From: Acidimicrobiales bacterium
GTDB lineage: Bacteria; Actinomycetota; Acidimicrobiia; Acidimicrobiales; SZUA-35
Direction: 5' to 3'
DNA: 15,340 nucleotides
Assembly (NCBI GenBank): GCA_024641625.1
Contig: JAHECQ010000040.1
Span: 1 to 15,340, forward strand
The notes under the pieces are model-generated. The model made no database searches. It was not told the DNA's origin and saw only the letters and a list, made by a program, of their open reading frames with translations. The number at the start of each line of letters is the position of its first letter. Position 1 is the stretch's first letter. The position numbers and the translations under genes were made by a program. This document shows, piece after piece, positions 11,548-15,340 of the stretch.

Positions 11548-13146
11548 ATGACCGGCTCGACCCACTGGTGGCATGACGCCGTGGGGTACATGGTGTACCT
11601 GCCCTCCTTCGCCGACACCGATGGTGATGGCTTCGGAGATCTGGCCGGCGTGACCCTGCATCTCGATCATCTGGCCGACCTCGGGGTCAACCTGCTCTGG
11701 GTCACCCCGTTCTACCCATCTCCCATGGCCGACTTCGGGTACGACGTCGCCGACTACTGCGCGGTCGATCCCCGGTTCGGAGACCTCGACACCTTCGATC
11801 ATCTGCTGGCTGAGGCGCATGCCCGAGGGATACGGGTGATCATCGATCTGGTCCCCAATCACACCAGTCGTCAGCATCCCTGGTTCCAGGCCGCACTGGC
11901 CGATCCTGGCGGTCCCTACCACGACTACTACCTGTGGCGGGATCCGGCAGCCGACTCGGGCCCGCCGAACAATTGGGTCAGCTTCTTCGGAGGGCGGACG
12001 TGGACCCTGGAGCCCGGCACCGGCCAGTACTACCTGCACCTCTTCCTGGCGGAGCAACCGGATCTGAACTGGCGGAACCCGGCAGTTCTCGACGAATTCG
12101 ACACGATCCTCAGGTTCTGGCTCGAACGCGGCATCGACGGCTTTCGCATCGATGCTGCGCAGACGCTGATCAAGGACGCGGATCTGCGTTCGAACCCTCA
12201 GATCCGGCGATGGGAGTCAACGGCAGCCCGTGGCGAGCAGTGGGACTCCTTCGAGCATGTGCACGACATCCTCCAGCCCGAGACCCACGCCATCTTTCAG
12301 CGGTGGCAGGGCATTTGCCAGGAGTACGACGCGTTCCTCGTGGGCGAGACCTACGTCCTTGATCCGCAACGATTCGGGGACCTGCTCCAGGATGAGGGTC
12401 TCCACGCCGGATTCTGGTTCGGTCCCATGCAGATCCAGTGGCAGGCAGCACAGATTCGCCAGACCCTTGGTGCGCCGCTCGCGCATGCCGGGACCCGTGC
12501 ACGCGTTGCCTGGCTGGCCTCGAGCCAGGATGAACCCCGAGCCCCGACCAGGTTCGGCGGCGGCGAGCTCGGTCGACGGCGAGCATTCACCTTCGTCACG
12601 CTCTTGTTCTGCCTCCCCGGCCTGCCCTTCCTCTACCAGGGAGAAGAGCTCGGCTTGGTGGACGGCATCGTGCCGCCCGAATGTCGAGCCGACCCGGTCG
12701 GAGCAGACGTCACCCTCAGCCGCGATGGCTGCCGGACACCCATGCCGTGGCGGCCGGGTCCGGCGTTCGGGTTCTCCGACAGCGAGGACACGTGGCTGCC
12801 CGACGGTGGCCGCACCGACAGCGACACGGCATCGGTGCAGCGGGCGTCGACCGACAGTTGGTTTGCCCGCTACCGGTCGCTCGTACGCTTTCGTTCGCGC
12901 GAACCCGAACTCCGGTCGGCAGCCCTCGAGTGGCTCAGTGTCGACTCCGGGAACGTGGTGGCGTTCCGCAGGGGAACGCTCGTGATCATGGCCAACGTCG
13001 GCGATGATCCTCTCGAGGTCCCCATCGACGGCGAGTTGGTCTTCACCACGACACCACTGATCGTCGATGCCCATCGGCCCTCGTCCGCCGGCGCCACCCA
13101 CGTCGTGCTGCCGGGTTCCGAGGCGCTCGTGATCCGCACGACGTGA
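11548..13146 (+). CDS. GH13 alpha-glucosidase / trehalose-synthase-like enzyme
   Basis: Encodes 532 residues: a (beta/alpha)8 barrel starting at WWHDAVGYMVYLPSFADTDGDGFGDL and a short C-terminal beta domain from about 450. Family regions are visible: region I DLVPNHTS (100-107), region II GFRIDAAQ with nucleophile D202, and region III FLVGETY with acid/base E267. Region IV is normally xNHD but reads ASSQDEPR here, keeping the transition-state Asp (D328) while replacing the preceding Asn-His by Ser-Gln. QPDLNWRNP (170-178) is typical of oligo-1,6-glucosidases and trehalose synthases, so an exo-acting alpha-glucosidase or glucosyl isomerase on small maltose- or trehalose-type sugars is likely. 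No signal peptide, hence cytoplasmic. The ATG 11548 starts right at the conserved N-terminus; the upstream frame to 11383 overlaps the CBS gene. Confidence 0.9.
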   Translation: MTGSTHWWHDAVGYMVYLPSFADTDGDGFGDLAGVTLHLDHLADLGVNLLWVTPFYPSPMADFGYDVADYCAVDPRFGDLDTFDHLLAEAHARGIRVIIDLVPNHTSRQHPWFQAALADPGGPYHDYYLWRDPAADSGPPNNWVSFFGGRTWTLEPGTGQYYLHLFLAEQPDLNWRNPAVLDEFDTILRFWLERGIDGFRIDAAQTLIKDADLRSNPQIRRWESTAARGEQWDSFEHVHDILQPETHAIFQRWQGICQEYDAFLVGETYVLDPQRFGDLLQDEGLHAGFWFGPMQIQWQAAQIRQTLGAPLAHAGTRARVAWLASSQDEPRAPTRFGGGELGRRRAFTFVTLLFCLPGLPFLYQGEELGLVDGIVPPECRADPVGADVTLSRDGCRTPMPWRPGPAFGFSDSEDTWLPDGGRTDSDTASVQRASTDSWFARYRSLVRFRSREPELRSAALEWLSVDSGNVVAFRRGTLVIMANVGDDPLEVPIDGELVFTTTPLIVDAHRPSSAGATHVVLPGSEALVIRTT

Positions 13147-13240
13147 ACCGGCCCGGGTAGGCCAGGAGCACTCGGGTAGGCCAGAAGCTCGGGTAGGCCA
13201 GAAGTACTGTGCGGTCGGGGAAAACTACCCGGGTGGGGCG
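13147..13240. other. Intergenic region between GH13 and VC0807-like genes
   Basis: This gap holds the direct-repeat block, the inverted half-copy and a TACT/AAAACTAC stretch, but no convincing promoter for the downstream gene. No other gap in the window exceeds about 210 bp, the largest being 2805-3010, which holds the 16-bp minisatellite and two divergent promoters. Confidence 0.5.
13152..13233. repeat. Three direct 15-bp repeats plus an inverted half-copy
   Basis: CGGGTAGGCCAGRAG occurs at 13154-13168, 13173-13187 and 13190-13204 (steps of 19 and 17 bp). An inverted element CTACCCGGG at 13225-13233 is the perfect complement of CCCGGGTAG at 13152-13160, so the whole block can fold into a hairpin that encloses the repeats. 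It begins a few bases after the GH13 stop and ends just before the next gene. It may be a terminator, a regulator binding array, or a minisatellite. Confidence 0.75.
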
Positions 13241-13984
13241 TTGGAAGGAGTGGGTGGCGTCTCACAGCGACAGCAGTGTTCTAGGCTGACCCCGTCCCCC
13301 CGTCGCCACAACGAAACGACCTGGTTCTTGCTGTCATCGCTCGTGCTCCCTGGCCCACTCGCTGTCCTGCGTCACTCCTGGCTCACCGTGATCGAGGGCA
13401 AGGTTGTCCCTCTCGTCGTCTTCCTGGGGGCGCTGAAGCTCGTCGGGCTCACCGGCGGGCTCCTGGCCGCCTTGGCCTGGTCGTTGGCCGCTGTGGGCTA
13501 CCGACTGGCCACCGGTCGCACCGTCTCGGGTCTTCTCATCATCGGCACCCTGGGGCTGGCCGCCCGCACGGGATTGGCGCTGGCCACCGGGAGCCTGGTC
13601 GTCTACTTCCTCCAGCCCACCATCAGCACCGCTCTGGTCGGTTTGGCGTTCTTCGTCTCGATCCCCATGGGCAAGCCACTGGCCGAACGTCTCGCTCACG
13701 ATTTCTGCCCCTTCGACGGCGCCACGGCGGAGCATCCCATGCTGCGCCTGTTCTTCCTTCGGCTTTCCATGCTGTGGGCCCTCACCAGCATGCTCAACGC
13801 CGGTCTCACCTTGTGGTTGCTGCTGACGCAGCCGGTCACCACCTTCGTGATCGTCAAGTCGTTCCTCGGTCCATCGTTCACCGCCGCCACGCTGATCATT
13901 GCCATCGTGTGGTTCCGGGCCAGGATGCGTCGTGAGGGTCTGAGCCTCGAGTTCGGTTCGTCGATGACCGTGGCCTCGAGCTGA
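13241..13984 (+). CDS. VC0807-like multipass membrane protein
   Basis: Encodes 247 residues at most. The core from about residue 43, LRHSWLTVIEGKVVPLVVFLGALKLVGLTGG, followed by RLATGR and GKPLAERLAHDF, matches my recollection of the 'VC0807 family', membrane proteins of unknown function. About five to six hydrophobic segments are present, the last being VIVKSFLGPSFTAATLIIAIVWF. The start is uncertain. TTG 13241 is the longest choice, GTG 13250 and TTG 13328 are alternatives, and GTG 13343 (VLPGPLAVLRHS) would best fit the family's usual short N-terminus; none has a good ribosome binding site. A TAGGCT -10-like element at 13282-13287 favours a start downstream of it. The GDPD-like gene follows after 17 nt. 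Confidence 0.7.
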   Translation: MEGVGGVSQRQQCSRLTPSPRRHNETTWFLLSSLVLPGPLAVLRHSWLTVIEGKVVPLVVFLGALKLVGLTGGLLAALAWSLAAVGYRLATGRTVSGLLIIGTLGLAARTGLALATGSLVVYFLQPTISTALVGLAFFVSIPMGKPLAERLAHDFCPFDGATAEHPMLRLFFLRLSMLWALTSMLNAGLTLWLLLTQPVTTFVIVKSFLGPSFTAATLIIAIVWFRARMRREGLSLEFGSSMTVASS

Positions 13985-14001
13985 AGGAAGCCGATCGAAC
14001 G

Positions 14002-14664
14002 GTGGAATTCGTCGCTCACCGTGCAGGAAACGCGCTCGACAGGTTGCGGGCCGCTGCTCCGGTGGCCGACGTGATCGAGGTCGATGTGCATCTCGGTCGG
14101 CACTTGAAACCGGAAGTTCGGCACGCCAAACGGCTGTGGCCGACGTATCGACTGTGGGACCGGTGGTACCTGCTACCGAGCGACGAGGATGTCACCGGCC
14201 TCGACGAAATCGTGGCTGCCGTGCCCGAGGCGGCCCTGTGGCTGGATCTGAAAGGTTTCACCCGTCGGCTGTCTCGGCGGGTCCTGCCCGAGGTCGAGAC
14301 CCGCCGGCAGCTGACCGTGTCGAGCAAGTCATGGTGGTTGCTGGGGCCGTTCATCGACCACCCCGGCGTCCGGGTGCTGCGATCGGTGGGAAACCGTTTC
14401 GAGTTGGCCTTGCTGTTGATCCTGCCGAGCCGGGTCAAGATCGACGGAGTCGTCGCTCACCATCGTCTCCTGTCCGACGCGATCATCGACCGGCTGTCCC
14501 GAAAGGGCGTCGTGTTCACCTGGGCCGTCACCGACGCCGCGGCCATAGAGCGTCTGGCCGCTCTGGGTGTCACCGGCGTGATCGTCGACCACCTCGACCT
14601 CATCGAACCGGGACGCGCCGCCGCTGCCGCCGGAGCGCGTCGGCGGGCGACCCGTCGGTCGTGA
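14002..14664 (+). CDS. Short glycerophosphodiester phosphodiesterase-like (GDPD) protein
   Basis: Encodes 220 residues from a GTG start, with AAGGAAG about 11 nt upstream. GDPD-like barrel landmarks: MEFVAHRAGN (H6 and R7, as in the family's HRG), then VIEVDVHLG with E26 and D28 as candidate metal ligands, and a possible second His at H41 (VRHAKRL). ALWLDLKG supplies the family's strand with Lys, and the end VVFTWAVTDAAAIERLAALGVTGVIVDHLDLI matches the usual VxxWTVND...GVDGIITD motif. It is shorter than a typical 240-260 residue enzyme and lacks the usual HD dipeptide, so activity is not assured. The expected reaction is hydrolysis of glycerophosphodiesters to glycerol-3-phosphate. It lacks a signal peptide. 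It lies 17 nt after the VC0807-like gene, probably the same transcript. Confidence 0.8.
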   Translation: MEFVAHRAGNALDRLRAAAPVADVIEVDVHLGRHLKPEVRHAKRLWPTYRLWDRWYLLPSDEDVTGLDEIVAAVPEAALWLDLKGFTRRLSRRVLPEVETRRQLTVSSKSWWLLGPFIDHPGVRVLRSVGNRFELALLLILPSRVKIDGVVAHHRLLSDAIIDRLSRKGVVFTWAVTDAAAIERLAALGVTGVIVDHLDLIEPGRAAAAAGARRRATRRS

Positions 14665-14682
14665 AGGCCGGCCTCGGGGCCT
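14665..14682 (+). terminator. Hairpin directly after the GDPD stop
   Basis: AGGCC (14665-14669) and GGCCT (14678-14682) form a 5-bp perfect stem immediately after the stop. No U-tract follows. The next gene carries its own promoter, so termination here is plausible. Confidence 0.35.
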
Positions 14683-14768
14683 GAATGCTGCCTTCGGCCA
14701 CCGCTCCCCGTCGAGCGCTTTCCGCCTCGGATCCCGCCGCTCACCAGACGAGACGAACGCGTCGGGTC

Positions 14769-14774
14769 TAAGTT
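14769..14774 (+). promoter_or_regulatory. -10 element TAAGTT for a leaderless transcript
   Basis: TAAGTT is followed by exactly six bases (CTGTTC) and ATG 14781. There is no Shine-Dalgarno. It is the same arrangement as at 2999 and 7508. Confidence 0.55.
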
Positions 14775-14780
14775 CTGTTC

Positions 14781-15340
14781 ATGAAAACCCTGCGCGTGTT
14801 CACCGCAGCCGGTGTTCGCACCATGGACCCGGGTCGTCCGTCGGCCACTGCGGTTGCCGTGGCCGATGGCCGTATCGTGTCGGTCGGCTCGCTCGAGTCG
14901 ATGCAACCATGGCTTCGGCGCAACGACCATGTGATCGACGAGACGTTTCACGATCGCGTGCTGCTGCCGGGGTTCATCGATCCCCACACCCATCTGCGCA
15001 TGTCAGGGACCTACATGGGGCTCAATTACGTCGGTCCGATCGACTCGGCGTCACCCACTGGCGTGCGAGCCGGGCTGCCCGACCGCGACGCAGTGTTGAA
15101 CCAACTGCGAAGCCTGACATCGGAGGCGACCCACGGACCCGACGGGCGCCCGGAGCCGATCACGGCGTGGGGGTACGACCCCGCGACGCAGCTTGGCCAT
15201 CTCGACCGTGACCTGCTCGACGGGATCAGCGATGTCGTTCCGATCTGGGTGTGCGCCTATGCGCCGCACATCGTCTACGCCAACAGTCCCATGATCGAGC
15301 TGATCGGCGTCGACGAAAAGACCGATCTGCACGGTCTCGG
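14781..15340 (+). CDS. YtcJ-like amidohydrolase, N-terminal part (runs off the window)
   Basis: The frame is open from ATG 14781 to the end of the window, 186 complete codons plus two bases. It begins MKTLRVFTAAGVRTMDPGRP, the small beta domain that starts amidohydrolases, followed by AVAVADGRIVSVGSLESM and the metal-binding strand VLLPGFIDPHTHL, whose HTH (HxH) supplies the two first metal ligands. Then TAWGYDPATQL and VWVCAYAPHIVYANS-like sequence (PIWVCAYAPHIVYANS) match the Amidohydro_3 / YtcJ group, which includes N-substituted formamide deformylase and many unknown amide or lactam hydrolases. The remaining metal ligands lie outside the window. The substrate is unknown. The start is supported by TAAGTT six bases upstream. 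Confidence 0.88.
   Translation, partial: MKTLRVFTAAGVRTMDPGRPSATAVAVADGRIVSVGSLESMQPWLRRNDHVIDETFHDRVLLPGFIDPHTHLRMSGTYMGLNYVGPIDSASPTGVRAGLPDRDAVLNQLRSLTSEATHGPDGRPEPITAWGYDPATQLGHLDRDLLDGISDVVPIWVCAYAPHIVYANSPMIELIGVDEKTDLHGL

Noticed and set aside
13154..13204. Possible CRISPR or attachment-site array
   Set aside because: Only 2-4 bp separates the units, and there is no cas, integrase or tRNA gene in the window.
1..15340. tRNA, rRNA, riboswitch, prophage or IS elements
   Set aside because: No cloverleaf, conserved RNA core, transposase, integrase or terminal inverted repeats could be recognised on either strand by reading alone.

Overview
The window is high-GC DNA with tightly packed genes, several genes with no Shine-Dalgarno sequence, and actinobacterial protein families: a TIGR03086/mycothiol-type DinB-like protein, an F420-type luciferase-like oxidoreductase, nSTAND-style WD40 repeats and a tandem universal stress protein. 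It fits a free-living actinobacterium, and the style suggests Acidimicrobiia, but no rRNA or marker gene confirms this. No phage, IS, CRISPR, tRNA or rRNA was found.

Layout: (1) 1-1446 (+): the C-terminal end of a large WD40 protein, then a small secreted Cys-containing protein. (2) 1615-2804 (-): a membrane protein with a C-terminal zinc ribbon, coupled by TGATG to a VOC/glyoxalase-fold protein; a 16-bp minisatellite lies just upstream. (3) 3011-3586 (+): a TIGR03086-like metal enzyme. (4) 3660-6839 (-): probable operon of multipass membrane protein, TetR regulator, stand-alone PEP-utilizing 'mobile' domain protein and small NrtS-like membrane protein. It is headed by two copies of an 18-bp palindrome 20 bp apart, so autoregulation by the TetR protein is the simplest model. 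(5) 7003-8509 (+): SnoaL-like protein and luciferase-like oxidoreductase. (6) 8540-9070 (-): flavodoxin-fold protein, divergent from a PAP2-family membrane phosphatase/transferase (9231-10037) and a tandem universal stress protein (10101-11042). (7) 11075-11467 (-): a two-CBS protein, divergent from a GH13 alpha-glucosidase-like enzyme (11548-13146), followed by a VC0807-like membrane protein and a short GDPD-like protein. (8) 14781 to the end (+): N-terminal part of a YtcJ-like amidohydrolase.

Three observations cut across genes. First, a -10-like hexamer (TAGGTT, TAAGTT or GATACT) sits exactly 6 nt before the start codon at four genes on both strands, which points to leaderless transcription. 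Second, convergent gene pairs are separated by GC-rich hairpins without U-tracts. Third, two unrelated short direct-repeat arrays occupy intergenic DNA (2869-2923 and 13154-13204).

The best candidate for an under-described system is the 3660-6916 operon: a phosphohistidine-type domain protein lacking an ATP-grasp partner, between its probable regulator and two membrane proteins, under a twin-palindrome operator. Its function cannot be assigned from sequence alone.
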